The position numbers and the translations under genes were made by a program. Below, one piece after another: positions 49,308 through 58,532 of a stretch of DNA of 64,000 bases. Numbering within the stretch: the first letter of the stretch is position 1; each line of letters starts with the position of its first letter. Under the pieces are notes generated by a model. The model was not told the origin of the DNA. It did no database searches and saw only the letters and a list, made by a program, of their open reading frames with translations. This DNA is from an uncultured Victivallaceae bacterium (GTDB lineage Bacteria; Verrucomicrobiota; Lentisphaeria; Victivallales; Victivallaceae), in the NCBI GenBank assembly GCA_944392655.1, contig CALXXL010000004.1, forward strand, positions 107,634-171,633, in the 5' to 3' direction.

Positions 49308-50375
49308 ATGCAAAATTCGCTTAAGCAGATATCCGGGGAGGTTGAGCGTATATTGAAAAGCTCATCCTTTCCGGAGAAAATTGAGCCTGAATTTCTGCGT
49401 TCAGCGGTTTTGGATTACCCGTTGCGCGGGGGCAAGCGTCTGCGTCCGGCGGTATTGATCTGGAGCTGCCGTATGCTGGGCGGGTCGTTGGAGAGCGCCC
49501 TGTATCCGGCATGCGCGGCGGAGGTATTTCACAACTGGACGCTGGTGCATGACGATATAATTGATGACGACGATTTCCGGCGTGGGGTAAAGACCTGTCA
49601 CCGTTCGCTAGGAGGTTACGGGCGGGAGAACTATGGATTGGACGACTCCGGCGCGGCGGCTTTCGGGCTGAACTTTGCATTATTGGCGGGCGATTTGCAG
49701 CAGGGGTGGGCGAACTCGCTTCTGCTGGAGTCGGTGCGTCACGGGGTAAGCGCGGAGCTTGCGCTGTCGTTAATGGATCGTCTGCAAAACTATGTCAACC
49801 GTGAATTGATTACGGGTGAAGCGCTGGATGTTGAGCTGAGTCTGCGCAATCCGTTGACGGTGTGTCCGGCGGAAGTTGAGCGGATGTTTGAATTGAAGAC
49901 GGGGGTATTGCTCCGTTACTGTGCGGAATCCGGTGCGATGATCGCGTTGAATGATGCAGCCGGCGCCTCGCGTGAAGTAAATACGCTGGGCAGATTGGCG
50001 ATGTCGGTAGCGGTAGCGTTTCAGATGCGCGATGATTATCTGGGGATATTTGGAGACGAGGCGAAATTCGGCAAGCCGGTCGGTTCGGATCTCAGTGAAG
50101 GCAAGATCACTCTGCTTTTGTTGAAATCGCTGGAGAATCTGCCGGAGAGCGGGCGCAGCGAGTTGCTGGGCAGTTTAGGTCACTCCTCTTATAATATGGA
50201 TGAGCTGAACCGGGTGCGTGAGCTTATGGTTGACTCCGGTGCGGTTGATTTTGTGCAGAAACGTGAAGAGGAGCTGTCTGCGGCGGCGTTGGCCTGGCTT
50301 GGGGAGTTGCCGGAGAATGAATATAATCAATACTGGCGGGAGCTGATCAACTATCTCCTGCATAGGGAGAAGTGA
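49308..50375 (+). CDS. Polyprenyl (trans-isoprenyl) diphosphate synthase
   Basis: Elongates allylic diphosphates with isopentenyl diphosphate. The 355 residues contain LRGGKRLRPAVLIWS, the first Asp-rich motif in LVHDDIIDDDDFRRG, and the second in QMRDDYLGIFGD followed by KPVGSDLSEGKITLLL. The spacer between the motifs is slightly long. The product length (geranyl, farnesyl, octaprenyl) cannot be told. Its start is one base beyond the ilvD stop and its stop overlaps gmhB by one base. Confidence 0.9.
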   Translation: MQNSLKQISGEVERILKSSSFPEKIEPEFLRSAVLDYPLRGGKRLRPAVLIWSCRMLGGSLESALYPACAAEVFHNWTLVHDDIIDDDDFRRGVKTCHRSLGGYGRENYGLDDSGAAAFGLNFALLAGDLQQGWANSLLLESVRHGVSAELALSLMDRLQNYVNRELITGEALDVELSLRNPLTVCPAEVERMFELKTGVLLRYCAESGAMIALNDAAGASREVNTLGRLAMSVAVAFQMRDDYLGIFGDEAKFGKPVGSDLSEGKITLLLLKSLENLPESGRSELLGSLGHSSYNMDELNRVRELMVDSGAVDFVQKREEELSAAALAWLGELPENEYNQYWRELINYLLHREK

Positions 50376-50923
50376 TGAACAAGGCGTGTTTTCTGGATCG
50401 TGATGGAGTAATCAATGAAGAGGTGAACTACCTTCATGAGGCTGATAAAGTTGTTTTGATTCCCGGCATAGCAGAAGGCATCAATCGTGCGCATGATGCG
50501 GGTTATCTGGTAATTGTAATAACCAATCAGGCGGGGGTGGCGCGTGGAATTTTTCCGGAGGGAGATATTCTTCTGGTGCACCGTGAGATAGAGCGTCAGC
50601 TGGCGCTTGCGGGAGCGAAGATCGACCGTTTTTACTACTGTCCGCACCATCCGGATTACACGGGCGAGTGCAAATGCCGTAAGCCGTCTCCTGGGATGAT
50701 TTTGCAGGCGGCGGCGGATTTTGACATTGACTTAAAGTCGTCATTTATGATAGGTGACCGTCCGAGCGACGTCCGTGCGGGAGAGAATGCCGGTTTAGCG
50801 GCCTCCTATCTGGTGGAGACCGGTTACGGCAAAGAGGTTGTATCGCGCGGCGAAGCGTCCGGTTTCACGGTAATGGCGACGCCGCTTGATGCGATAAACG
50901 ACTTTATTTCGCGGGGTCAGTAG
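50375..50923 (+). CDS. gmhB: D-glycero-D-manno-heptose 1,7-bisphosphate 7-phosphatase
   Basis: HAD-superfamily phosphatase in ADP-heptose synthesis for lipopolysaccharide. The 182 residues open with CFLDRDGVINEEVNYL (nucleophile Asp), followed by IVITNQAGVARG, a zinc-binding CPHHPDYTGECKCRKP and MIGDRPSDVRAGENAGL. All match GmhB. It supports a Gram-negative envelope. The ATG at 50375 overlaps the previous stop by one base with GGGAG upstream. Its 3' end overlaps convergent thiI by 7 bases. Confidence 0.93.
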   Translation: MNKACFLDRDGVINEEVNYLHEADKVVLIPGIAEGINRAHDAGYLVIVITNQAGVARGIFPEGDILLVHREIERQLALAGAKIDRFYYCPHHPDYTGECKCRKPSPGMILQAAADFDIDLKSSFMIGDRPSDVRAGENAGLAASYLVETGYGKEVVSRGEASGFTVMATPLDAINDFISRGQ

Positions 50924-52119
50924 ACCTCGATATTGGCGATCATTTCGTCGAGAACCTTGCGGAAATCTCCGAGTTTAGCCTCTTCGCTCTCGAGTCTTGG
51001 CACGTCGGATCGTGTTGCGGGGGAGGAAGGGAGGAACACGGTGCAGCTGTCGGGCACCTGTTCTTTGGAGAGTTCGAACGTTCCGTATTTTTCGGCCATG
51101 CGAATAGTTTCGAGTTTATCCATGCCGACGAGCGGACGCAGTACGAGCATAGAGGTTGAGTTGTTGATAACGCTCATATTTTCGACGGTCTGTGACGCGA
51201 CCTGTCCGAGCGACTCTCCGGTAAGCAGGGCATAAAATCCATATTTTTTGGCTACGCTTTCAGCGATGCGGAACATCATTCTCCGGTAAAGGATGGTGCG
51301 GTACTGGGGGTCGCAGCAGTCGCGTATCATCTTCTGAATTGGGCTCAAGTTGACGAAGAAGTGCTTTTGCGGCGGCTGGAATCCGTTAAGATATTCGCCG
51401 ATACGCCGTACCTTTGCGGTAGTTTCCGGCGGTGTATATGGGTCGGAGTGGAAGGACATGAATCCGACGGCGGAACCTCTTTTCATGGTCATAAGTGCGG
51501 CAACGGGCGAATCGATACCGCCTGAAAGGAGTGCGAGTACGGGGGCGTTGGATCCGGTCGGGAGTCCGCCGCCCGAGTGGAAAGAGTCGAAAAAGATGAT
51601 GGCGAATTCGTCGCGTATTTCGCATCCCACGGTAATATCGGCGTCGTCGTCGAGGTGGACGAAGATGCGGTCATTGTCATACTTATCGCCGATCACGGTA
51701 GCGAGTTCGATTTCTACTTCTTTGCTGCGCAGGGGGAAGCGTTTATTGCTTCTTCTGGCGCGTATGCGGAAGGATACTTTACTTTTTCTTGCCATAACGG
51801 GGGAGAAGACAGAGTCGGCAACGGAGTTGAGCGCCTCTTTAATCGCGTTGATCTCCACCGGGGTAAGGATAGCGGGGGAGAAACTTTCGAGTCCGAACAT
51901 GAATTTAAGTTTCTCTTTAATCAGATCGATCTCTGTTGCGGAGAACGGCTTGCGTTCGGGGAGTTCGAGCCAGATGCGTCCTCTTACGGCGCGGATTTTA
52001 AGATTTTCGATAGCGTTCAAAGCCTCGCGCATATTGCGGATGAGCTGCTGCTCGAATACGCGGCGGTTGTTGCCTTTGATGGCGATCTCATGATATCGGC
52101 ATATAATTGAATTGTACAT
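50917..52119 (-). CDS. thiI: tRNA 4-thiouridine synthase ThiI
   Basis: Thiolates uridine 8 in tRNA and can supply sulfur for thiamine. The 400 residues have an N-terminal ferredoxin-like/THUMP part (about 1-165) and the PP-loop ATPase domain with ALLSGGIDSPVAA and TGESLGQVASQT. A C-terminal rhodanese domain is absent, as in many non-proteobacterial ThiI proteins. It follows pdxB by 3 bases. Confidence 0.94.
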   Translation of the reverse strand: MYNSIICRYHEIAIKGNNRRVFEQQLIRNMREALNAIENLKIRAVRGRIWLELPERKPFSATEIDLIKEKLKFMFGLESFSPAILTPVEINAIKEALNSVADSVFSPVMARKSKVSFRIRARRSNKRFPLRSKEVEIELATVIGDKYDNDRIFVHLDDDADITVGCEIRDEFAIIFFDSFHSGGGLPTGSNAPVLALLSGGIDSPVAALMTMKRGSAVGFMSFHSDPYTPPETTAKVRRIGEYLNGFQPPQKHFFVNLSPIQKMIRDCCDPQYRTILYRRMMFRIAESVAKKYGFYALLTGESLGQVASQTVENMSVINNSTSMLVLRPLVGMDKLETIRMAEKYGTFELSKEQVPDSCTVFLPSSPATRSDVPRLESEEAKLGDFRKVLDEMIANIEVY

Positions 52120-52122
52120 AAT

Positions 52123-53217
52123 CTATTTCTCCAGGTTAAATCCCAGTGCGGAGAGAATTGAAATACTCTCCGGTTTTACATTGGTCAAGGTATAGGCATG
52201 GAACTCCCGTCTGGTGCGGTATTTTCCGCGCAGTTCCTCGAAAGAGCGGGGATTGCCGCGCAGAAGAGCGGTATCGGTTCCGGCGTCATACGAGTGCAGC
52301 ACTGCCGCTTTGATCTGCTCCTGGTCCGGCAGGGCGAAGCGCGGATTTTCCGGCGGCGGCACAGGAATGTTCTCCATGCTGTAATTAGCGAGGGTGTCAA
52401 CCCCGAAGAATCTGCCGATGGAGCGTACGCTCTGCAAAGTGGCGTTGGCCTTACCGTCGGTGGAGTACCCGGCGATATGGGGGGTGGCTTCGAGGGCATA
52501 GTTCATCAGGAAGCTGTCGATATCGGGTTCATTGCGCCATACGTCGAGGATGATTTTTTCCGGGCGTTGTTTACTGATGGCATTTTTGAGGGCCTCTTCA
52601 TCGACAACCTCTCCGCGTGACGAGTTAATAAATATCGCGCCTTTTTTCATATTGCGGAAAAACCGTTCATTGGCGAAGTTGACATTGTCTCCGCCTCCGG
52701 GGATATGAACGGTAACGATATCTGAGTTGTGGAGGAGTTCCTCGAGTCCGGTAAATCCCTCCGACCCCTCTTTGGCCATGCGCGGCGGGTCGTTCAAAAG
52801 GGTATTGAATCCGAGGATCTGCGCAGTTTTTGCGACGCGTCGTCCTACTTCGCCCACGCCGATTACGCCCACGGTCATACCTGGCGTTCCATATTTCACG
52901 AGGCATGAAGCGATATACTGTGCCACGCCGTCGGCATTGCATCCCGGGGCGTTGGTCCATGCGATATTATTCTGCTTGAGGAACTGGAGGTCGAGGTGGT
53001 CGAATCCGATGGTGGCGGTAGCGATGAATTTAACATTGGCTCCGGTGAGGAGCTGAGCGTTGCATCTGGTACGGGTGCGTACGATCATGGCGTCGGCGGA
53101 TCGTACGTCGTCGGGGGAGATTTTGCCTCCGGGGCGATAAACTGCGTCGAAGCCGGCATTTTCGAGGATGCCTTTAAGGAAAGGGATTTTATCGTCGCAT
53201 ACAACTTTGATATTCAT
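52123..53217 (-). CDS. pdxB: Erythronate-4-phosphate dehydrogenase (PdxB)
   Basis: Second step of the DXP-dependent pyridoxal phosphate pathway. The 364 residues form a D-2-hydroxyacid dehydrogenase: VCDDKIPFLKGILENAG and IATATIGFDHLD at the N terminus, NAD fold GVIGVGEVGRRVA, NSSRGEVVDE, LDVWRNEPD and the catalytic His in TPHIAGYSTDGK. The C-terminal extension (about 290-364) is typical of PdxB and separates it from general dehydrogenases. It starts directly after the stop of the DUF1805 gene. Confidence 0.92.
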   Translation of the reverse strand: MNIKVVCDDKIPFLKGILENAGFDAVYRPGGKISPDDVRSADAMIVRTRTRCNAQLLTGANVKFIATATIGFDHLDLQFLKQNNIAWTNAPGCNADGVAQYIASCLVKYGTPGMTVGVIGVGEVGRRVAKTAQILGFNTLLNDPPRMAKEGSEGFTGLEELLHNSDIVTVHIPGGGDNVNFANERFFRNMKKGAIFINSSRGEVVDEEALKNAISKQRPEKIILDVWRNEPDIDSFLMNYALEATPHIAGYSTDGKANATLQSVRSIGRFFGVDTLANYSMENIPVPPPENPRFALPDQEQIKAAVLHSYDAGTDTALLRGNPRSFEELRGKYRTRREFHAYTLTNVKPESISILSALGFNLEK

Positions 53218-53505
53218 CTAACACATTTTCTCCAGAGCTTCTCGACCTGTGATTCCTGGTGTTACGCCGAGTTCTGCGGCTTTTCCGCTGACCTCTTGAA
53301 CTTTTGCATTCATCATATCGTCGAAAGATGCCACGCCGCGTACGATAGCCATCACGTCGCCGCACTTATTTGCGGTATTGATATCGAAGTATCCGCATCC
53401 GAGTGCTCCGTTTGGCGCTTTGATGAGGAGTATGGTGGCACTGACGTTGTGAATGCGGTATGCTTCCAGGGTAGTTTGTCCGAAATTGATAGACTCGATA
53501 CTCAT
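53218..53505 (-). CDS. DUF1805 family protein
   Basis: A 95-residue protein matching DUF1805 (YunC-like). It has a central LLIKAPNGALGCGYFDINTANKCGD with the conserved glycine-cysteine pair, MAIVRGVASFDDMM and a C-terminal ITGREALEKM. The biochemical role is unknown. It is the first gene of a minus-strand operon with pdxB and thiI, so a connection with cofactor metabolism is possible. Confidence 0.85.
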   Translation of the reverse strand: MSIESINFGQTTLEAYRIHNVSATILLIKAPNGALGCGYFDINTANKCGDVMAIVRGVASFDDMMNAKVQEVSGKAAELGVTPGITGREALEKMC

Positions 53506-53538
53506 AATAACAATATCATCCTTTTTCGGGTTGCTGTC

Positions 53539-53567
53539 TTGAAATTATGTAAAAAATAAACTATTAT
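53539..53567 (+). promoter_or_regulatory. Promoter of nifU-hslO
   Basis: TTGAAA (53539-53544) and TATTAT (53562-53567) are separated by exactly 17 bases and lie about 50 bases before the nifU-like gene. Confidence 0.65.
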
Positions 53568-53616
53568 ATAATATGAACCTTTTTATCAAAAAACCAAACC
53601 TTACGGGGGATTAATT

Positions 53617-53847
53617 ATGGAAGAATTGGCGAAACAGATAACTGAGATGCTGGAAGCTCTGCGTGTGCATTTGCAGGCTGACGGTGGCGATCTTGAGATA
53701 GTTGAGATAGACGGGAAACTGGTGAAGTTGCGTTTGCGCGGCGCATGCGGTGGCTGTCCTCATGCGACGATGACGATCAAGCAGGGTTTGGAGCGCATTT
53801 TGCGTGAGAACATCGATCCTGAGATCGTGGTTGAACGGGTGGATTGA
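53617..53847 (+). CDS. NifU C-terminal domain protein (iron-sulfur scaffold)
   Basis: A 76-residue stand-alone Nfu domain. It has LRVHLQADGGDLEIVEIDG and the cluster-binding CGGCPHATMTIK. Such proteins carry and deliver iron-sulfur clusters. GGGGGA precedes the ATG. hslO follows 10 bases after the stop on the same transcript, which fits a redox or stress setting. Confidence 0.92.
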   Translation: MEELAKQITEMLEALRVHLQADGGDLEIVEIDGKLVKLRLRGACGGCPHATMTIKQGLERILRENIDPEIVVERVD

Positions 53848-53857
53848 CAAGATATCT

Positions 53858-54724
53858 ATGCGTGATTTTCTGATCCGCGGTGTAGCTGGCCGTGCGAAGC
53901 TGCGTTTTGCGTTGTGCCGGAGTACGAATGCGGTATTTCAGGCGGTGGTGTATCATGATGCCGACCCGGTTGCGGCGGAGCTTATTGGCGATGCGGTAAC
54001 AGGGGCGGCGTTGTCGTCGGTGCTGCTTGGTGAAGGAGAGAAGCTGTCGATCCGGTGGGAGTATCCCGGGGCGGCGGGGATTACGCTGGCGGATGTAAAT
54101 TTTGCCGGTGATATCCGTTGCTGTCCGGGCAATCCTCATTTATTGGGGGAAGTAAAGAGCCGTGCGGATCTGTTTGGTGTTGGAGATGGCAACATTGCGG
54201 TAACGCGTTCGAGTGACGGGCGGATATTGAATTCCGGTCAGAGTGCGGCGCCTTTAGCGGATCTGAGTTTGGATTTAGCGTTTTTCTATTCGGTATCGGA
54301 TCAGGTGGAGAGTGGGATAAAGAGTATAGTAGAGTTATCGCCTGATCCGGTGAAGCCGGTAAAGACGGCGGGAGGATTGCTGATCCAGGCGTTGCCGGAT
54401 TGTGATCTTGAAGAGTTTGAAGAGGTGCGTCGCCGGTTGGAGAGCGCGGAGCTGGAAGAGGTGCTGTCGCGGGATGTGCTTGGTGTGGACGTCTGGGTAC
54501 GTGAAGTTCTTGAAGCGTTGCTGAAGGCTGATTTTGGTGATAGTGAGATAAGTTACAGTTATGGAGCGGATATCGGTTTGCGCTGCAGCTGTTCGGAAGA
54601 GAAGATGGCATCGGCGCTGAAGCTGCTGAGTCCGGAAGAGCTGGAAGCTGCGTGGAGCGGGCGGGATGAATTGACGGTGCAGTGTCAATTCTGCGGCAGG
54701 CGATATACTTTGCGCAGGCGTTAA
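53858..54724 (+). CDS. hslO: Redox-regulated chaperone Hsp33
   Basis: A holdase activated by disulfide formation under oxidative stress. The 288 residues follow the Hsp33 layout, with GEGEKLSIRWEYPG, AGDIRCCPGNPHLLGEV and a C-terminal zinc site CSC...CQFC (four cysteines). The ATG at 53858 gives the family start; an in-frame upstream ATG lies inside nifU. A terminator follows closely. Confidence 0.92.
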   Translation: MRDFLIRGVAGRAKLRFALCRSTNAVFQAVVYHDADPVAAELIGDAVTGAALSSVLLGEGEKLSIRWEYPGAAGITLADVNFAGDIRCCPGNPHLLGEVKSRADLFGVGDGNIAVTRSSDGRILNSGQSAAPLADLSLDLAFFYSVSDQVESGIKSIVELSPDPVKPVKTAGGLLIQALPDCDLEEFEEVRRRLESAELEEVLSRDVLGVDVWVREVLEALLKADFGDSEISYSYGADIGLRCSCSEEKMASALKLLSPEELEAAWSGRDELTVQCQFCGRRYTLRRR

Positions 54725-54742
54725 AAGAGATCCGGATTGATC

Positions 54743-54773
54743 GGCGGGGTGATATCTCCGCCTTTTGTTTTTT
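54743..54773 (+). terminator. Rho-independent terminator after hslO
   Basis: GGCGG and CCGCC form the stem core, followed by TTTTGTTTTTT. It separates the nifU-hslO transcript from grpE-dnaJ. Confidence 0.75.
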
Positions 54774-54775
54774 AT

Positions 54776-54804
54776 TTGACATAATCTCTTTAGAGTATTA
54801 TATT
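54776..54804 (+). promoter_or_regulatory. Promoter of grpE-dnaJ
   Basis: TTGACA (54776-54781) and TATATT (54799-54804) are separated by 17 bases. A second TTGACA at 54817 may form another promoter closer to the gene. No CIRCE repeat is seen. Confidence 0.6.
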
Positions 54805-54861
54805 AATAATTTTGGGTTGACATATTTTTTTACAATTAAGTTATAAGGAGGATTAATATAT

Positions 54862-55488
54862 ATGGCGAATGAAGAAGAACTGAAAAGGGAAAACTCCGGA
54901 GAATCGATAGAATTTGACACTGTCTCTCCGGAGACCGAGCTGGACTGTCTGAAAGAGACGGAGCAGCCGCTTGGCGGCATGGATGAAGCGGTGTCAGGGG
55001 CAGGCAAGTCTGATAGCGTCAGCGATGTATCGTCTGAGCTGTCGGAGTTGAAGAAGGCGAATGAAGAGTTGCTGGACAAATATCTGCGGGTGCAGGCGGA
55101 GTATCAGAATTATCGCAAGCGTGTAGCGAAGGACATTGCCGGAGCGCGCAACTTTGCGGTGATCGACACATTGACGCCGTTTCTGCAATTGTTTGACAAT
55201 TTCAGCATGGCAGTAAAGGCGGCAGGTTCGACGACGAATATAGAAGCCCTGATACAGGGTTTGAATATGATACAGGGTCAGTACAGCAAAGCGCTGGAGG
55301 AACTTGGGGTTACCAATTACAGTGCGGTTGGGGAAAAGTTTGATCCCAAGCTGCACGATGCGATAGCGACGGAGAAGAGCGACACGGTTCCAGAGGGTGT
55401 AGTAATCCGCGAATGGTGCTGTGGTTACCGGATGGGAGACAATGTTCTGCGTCCGGCGCGTGTGGTGGTATCCGGAGGAGCGGAGTGA
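54862..55488 (+). CDS. grpE: Nucleotide exchange factor GrpE
   Basis: Exchanges nucleotide on DnaK. The 208 residues have an acidic, probably disordered N terminus (1-65), a long helix with ELLDKYLRVQAEYQNYRKRV, and the C-terminal beta wing with KFDPKLHDAIATEKSD and VLRPARVVVSGG. A strong AAGGAGG site precedes the ATG. dnaJ follows 20 bases later; dnaK is not in the window. Confidence 0.94.
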   Translation: MANEEELKRENSGESIEFDTVSPETELDCLKETEQPLGGMDEAVSGAGKSDSVSDVSSELSELKKANEELLDKYLRVQAEYQNYRKRVAKDIAGARNFAVIDTLTPFLQLFDNFSMAVKAAGSTTNIEALIQGLNMIQGQYSKALEELGVTNYSAVGEKFDPKLHDAIATEKSDTVPEGVVIREWCCGYRMGDNVLRPARVVVSGGAE

Positions 55489-55508
55489 AATCAAGGGGGT
55501 GACGTGTA

Positions 55509-56645
55509 ATGGCTGACTATTACGAAACACTTGGGGTATCGAAGAATGCTACCCAGGAAGAGATAAAGAAGGCGTACCGCAAGCTTGCGATAAAATATCA
55601 TCCGGACAAGAATCCGGGCAACAAGGAAGCGGAGAACAAGTTTAAAGACATATCTACAGCCTACGAAGTGCTGTCTGATCCGAAGAAGCGCCAGCAGTAC
55701 GACCAGTTTGGCTCTGCGGCGTTTGAGAATGGTGGAATGCCGCCTCCGGGCGGTGGCTTTGGTGGCGGAGCCGGGTTTGACTTTTCGGATCTGTTTGGCG
55801 GCGGAGGCGGCGGAGGATTTGACTTTTCGGATCTGTTTGGTGGCGGCCGCCGCCGTCCGGCGACGGACAGTGTAAGCGGTTCGGACTTGCGTTACAATCT
55901 GCGGATAACATTTGAAGAGGCGGTGCTTGGGGTTGACCGTAAAATTGTGGTATCGCGTCTGGTAAAGTGTGAAAAGTGCGGTGGCAGCGGAGCAAAGAAG
56001 GGGACCGGGCGCAAGACGTGTCCGAAGTGCGGAGGCAGTGGTCAGACGACGGTAAGCCAGGGCTTTTTCAGTATCCGTCAAACGTGTCCGCAGTGCCGTG
56101 GAACGGGCAAGATAGTGGAAAACCCGTGTGAAGAGTGCCGTGGAGATGGCCGGGTGCGGGTGGAAAAGACGTTATCGATCCATGTTCCGCCCGGGGTTGA
56201 TACGGGTTCTCAGCTTCGGGTGTCCGGCGAAGGGGATGCCGGGGTTCGCGGCGGTCGTTCTGGGGATCTGTATGTATTTATAGAGGTGCAGCCGAGCGAC
56301 GTATTCGTGCGTAATGACAGTGATTTATTGTGTGAAGTTCCGCTGGACATAGTAACGGCGGTATTGGGAGGCACGGTGGATGTGCCTACGGTTACCGGCA
56401 AAGCGACGATGAAGGTCAAGCCCGGAACGCAGAGTGGTACGATAATGCGGATCAAAGGCAAAGGTATGCCGTCGTTGCGTGGCAATGGCCGTGGCGATCT
56501 GCATGTAAAGCTGAAGGTGGAAACTCCGGTAAATCTCACTCCGGACCAGGTCAAGCTGCTGGAATCGCTCAAGAGTTCGCTTGGTGTAAAGAATATGCCG
56601 TTGCGTGAAGAGTTCCGCAAAAAGGCGTCGAAGTTCATGAATTAA
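55509..56645 (+). CDS. dnaJ: Chaperone DnaJ
   Basis: Hsp40 co-chaperone of DnaK. The 378 residues include the J domain (1-70) with YHPDKNPGN, a G/F region where the unit [11 protein letters not shown] occurs twice in a row, and a zinc region with four CxxCxGxG-type repeats ([32 protein letters not shown]). The C-terminal substrate-binding domain follows. Complete type I DnaJ. smpB follows 3 bases later. Confidence 0.96.
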   Translation: MADYYETLGVSKNATQEEIKKAYRKLAIKYHPDKNPGNKEAENKFKDISTAYEVLSDPKKRQQYDQFGSAAFENGGMPPPGGGFGGGAGFDFSDLFGGGGGGGFDFSDLFGGGRRRPATDSVSGSDLRYNLRITFEEAVLGVDRKIVVSRLVKCEKCGGSGAKKGTGRKTCPKCGGSGQTTVSQGFFSIRQTCPQCRGTGKIVENPCEECRGDGRVRVEKTLSIHVPPGVDTGSQLRVSGEGDAGVRGGRSGDLYVFIEVQPSDVFVRNDSDLLCEVPLDIVTAVLGGTVDVPTVTGKATMKVKPGTQSGTIMRIKGKGMPSLRGNGRGDLHVKLKVETPVNLTPDQVKLLESLKSSLGVKNMPLREEFRKKASKFMN

Positions 56646-56648
56646 ACT

Positions 56649-57122
56649 ATGAGTGACAAGAAGAGAGATTCCAACAATCCGGTGCTGGCGGAGAACCGCC
56701 GTGCCCGTCATGACTACCAGATACTTTCGACACTGGAAGCCGGGGTGGATCTGGCGGGTACGGAGGTCAAGAGCTGCCGTGCGCGTCACATTGTAATGGG
56801 TGACGGCTATGTAGCGATTGAGAATGGAGAAGCGTTTCTGTACAATGTAAATATTGCGCAGTATTCGTTTGGCAACCGTTTCAATCATCAGGCGAAACAG
56901 AAGCGCCGTCTGCTGTTGCACAAGCGTGAGATACTGAAACTGCACCAGCAGGTTCGTGAAAAGGGTCTTACGATAGTGCCGTTAAAATTCTATTTAAAGG
57001 GCAGTCTGGTGAAGGTGGAGATTGCGGTCTGCCGTGGCAAGAGCTTTGCGGACAAGCGTGAAACGCTGCGTGAGCGTGAGGACAAGCTGGAGGCGAAGCG
57101 TCTGATGGCGCGCCGGGGGTGA
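56649..57122 (+). CDS. smpB: SsrA-binding protein SmpB
   Basis: Binds tmRNA and delivers it to stalled ribosomes. The 157 residues show NRRARHDYQILSTLEAGVDL, TEVKSCRA, DGYVAIENGEAFLYNVNIA, RRLLLHKREI and a basic C-terminal tail, the typical SmpB pattern. The tmRNA gene is not visible nearby. It probably shares the grpE-dnaJ transcript. Confidence 0.96.
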   Translation: MSDKKRDSNNPVLAENRRARHDYQILSTLEAGVDLAGTEVKSCRARHIVMGDGYVAIENGEAFLYNVNIAQYSFGNRFNHQAKQKRRLLLHKREILKLHQQVREKGLTIVPLKFYLKGSLVKVEIAVCRGKSFADKRETLREREDKLEAKRLMARRG

Positions 57123-57124
57123 TT

Positions 57125-57436
57125 ATGGAAGATTGGCTGGACATCCGGAGGGACGAGAAGCACATTGCGCGCGAGCGTGAAAAAGCGCGTGAATTGCGTC
57201 GTTCGTCGTGGTGGAAGAATGAACTTGCGAAGGGAATCTGCCACTACTGCGGTGGTCACTTCCCGCCGGATGAGCTTACCATGGATCACATTGTGCCGGT
57301 GGTGCGCGGCGGCCGTTCGACCCGTGGCAATGTGGTAGTGTGCTGTAAAGAGTGCAATAATGCGAAGAAGTACCTGACGCCGGTGGAGCTGATCCTGCGT
57401 GAAGCGGAGAAGAAGAGTTCCGGTGGCACGGATTAA
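57125..57436 (+). CDS. HNH endonuclease family protein
   Basis: A 103-residue small HNH nuclease. A charged N terminus (about 1-38) is followed by CHYCGGHF, TMDHIVPVVRGGRSTRGNVVVCC and KECNNAKKYL, which together give the HNH metal site with a four-cysteine structural zinc. Such genes often lie beside housekeeping genes and their role is unknown. The ATG at 57125 is 3 bases past the smpB stop. Convergent with the DUF523 gene by 4 bases. Confidence 0.85.
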   Translation: MEDWLDIRRDEKHIAREREKARELRRSSWWKNELAKGICHYCGGHFPPDELTMDHIVPVVRGGRSTRGNVVVCCKECNNAKKYLTPVELILREAEKKSSGGTD

Positions 57437-57903
57437 GAATCAATCAGGTCGTAGAAATCGTCTTCGGTCCGGATCAATATTCCGGGATAATTTTCCTGGA
57501 GGAATCGGGCAAAGAAACCGTCGCTGCGGGTTGAGACTGGATTGTCGTTGGGGTCATACAGTTTAGTGGATCTGAATCCGCAGCTGGGTGACTTGGATTT
57601 AAGGATGGCGGCGTAAATATTGTCAAACGGGAATAGTTTCCGGAATTGGGCGATGGTGCGCGTGGGGATTTCCGGCATAAAGATGTGCGAATCGCGGGTT
57701 CGGATAATGGTTTGTGTGGTGTTCTGAACCATAATAATGGGTTCTCTCGGGGTGGTGAGGCCGGCGGCGTTTTCCGGGCAGAACGGTAGCAGAATAAATT
57801 TTTTTCCGAGCGATTCGCGATATTTTTCAGGTATTGGGCATGAGCTGCCGTCATAACGGACGGCTTCTCCCATGAGGCACCGGCTGATAATAATCTTTCT
57901 CAT
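57433..57903 (-). CDS. DUF523 family protein
   Basis: A 156-residue DUF523 protein. It has ISRCLMGEAVRYDGSSCP at the N terminus, FCPENAAGLTTPREP, and LKSKSPSCGFRSTKLYD, with the conserved Cys residues of the family. Relatives are linked to thiouridine desulfuration, but the function here is not known. The ATG at 57903 gives the family start; the in-frame upstream codon at 57984 adds 27 residues that do not fit. Confidence 0.85.
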   Translation of the reverse strand: MRKIIISRCLMGEAVRYDGSSCPIPEKYRESLGKKFILLPFCPENAAGLTTPREPIIMVQNTTQTIIRTRDSHIFMPEIPTRTIAQFRKLFPFDNIYAAILKSKSPSCGFRSTKLYDPNDNPVSTRSDGFFARFLQENYPGILIRTEDDFYDLIDS

Positions 57904-58032
57904 GGATAAAAAAATACCATGTAAGGGGTGAAATTGCAATAAAAAAATTTGCAAGATGCGGGAATTAATGTAAATTATTTCCAACTGGGAAGAATTACAC
58001 CTTTTTAATTTATGAAGAAAGGAGTTACAGGA

Positions 58033-58515
58033 ATGAAAAAACTGGCTTTACTGTTAATGCTGTCATTTGCGGCGGTATTCATGTTGTCGGCGGAAGAGAT
58101 CCAGCCGGGTTCTTACAATGTTGTGATAATAGGTGAAGATGCGAATGCCACGCCTTACGAAGTTGCGATGCTTACTTTCTGGTACAACACGCCACCGTCC
58201 TCGAACTACACCGAGACCTACGGGGTAAAAGGTGGTGCGCCGTTTGGGGTTGGAGCTCCGGTATATGGGTTGGAAGCGTCGGTGCTTGGCTCGCTGACAG
58301 ATTATGTTGATGGTATCCAGACGTCGCTGATCATGACGAAGGGCAAAGAGGTAAACGGGCTTCAGTTCAGTCTGGTGAACATGGTGGAACGTCTGGTCGG
58401 TCTTCAGCTTGGTATAGTTAATCTTGCGGATGATGCGACCTTCCAGCTGGGGATACTCAACTACAATGAAAATGGCATACTGCCACTGCTTCCGGTATTG
58501 AACTTCAACTTTTAA
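58033..58515 (+). CDS. Surface-repeat protein (LA_2272-like), short paralogue
   Basis: A 160-residue exported protein with a signal peptide (about 1-20, ending MLSA). The C-terminal half has short repeats of the form GLQ-(S/L)-(L/I)-VN (GIQTSLIM, GLQFSLVNMV, GLQLGIVNLA, FQLGILNYNENG). These match the LA_2272 surface-repeat pattern first seen in Leptospira. AAAGGAG sits 9 bases before the ATG at 58033. A longer paralogue follows 17 bases later. The product is probably a beta-rich outer-surface or periplasmic protein. Function unknown. Confidence 0.7.
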   Translation: MKKLALLLMLSFAAVFMLSAEEIQPGSYNVVIIGEDANATPYEVAMLTFWYNTPPSSNYTETYGVKGGAPFGVGAPVYGLEASVLGSLTDYVDGIQTSLIMTKGKEVNGLQFSLVNMVERLVGLQLGIVNLADDATFQLGILNYNENGILPLLPVLNFNF

Positions 58516-58532
58516 TATTATGAGGGAATGAG

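Noticed and set aside
54725..54861. CIRCE heat-shock operator before grpE
   Set aside because: No long inverted repeat of the CIRCE type is present; only sigma70-like boxes are seen.
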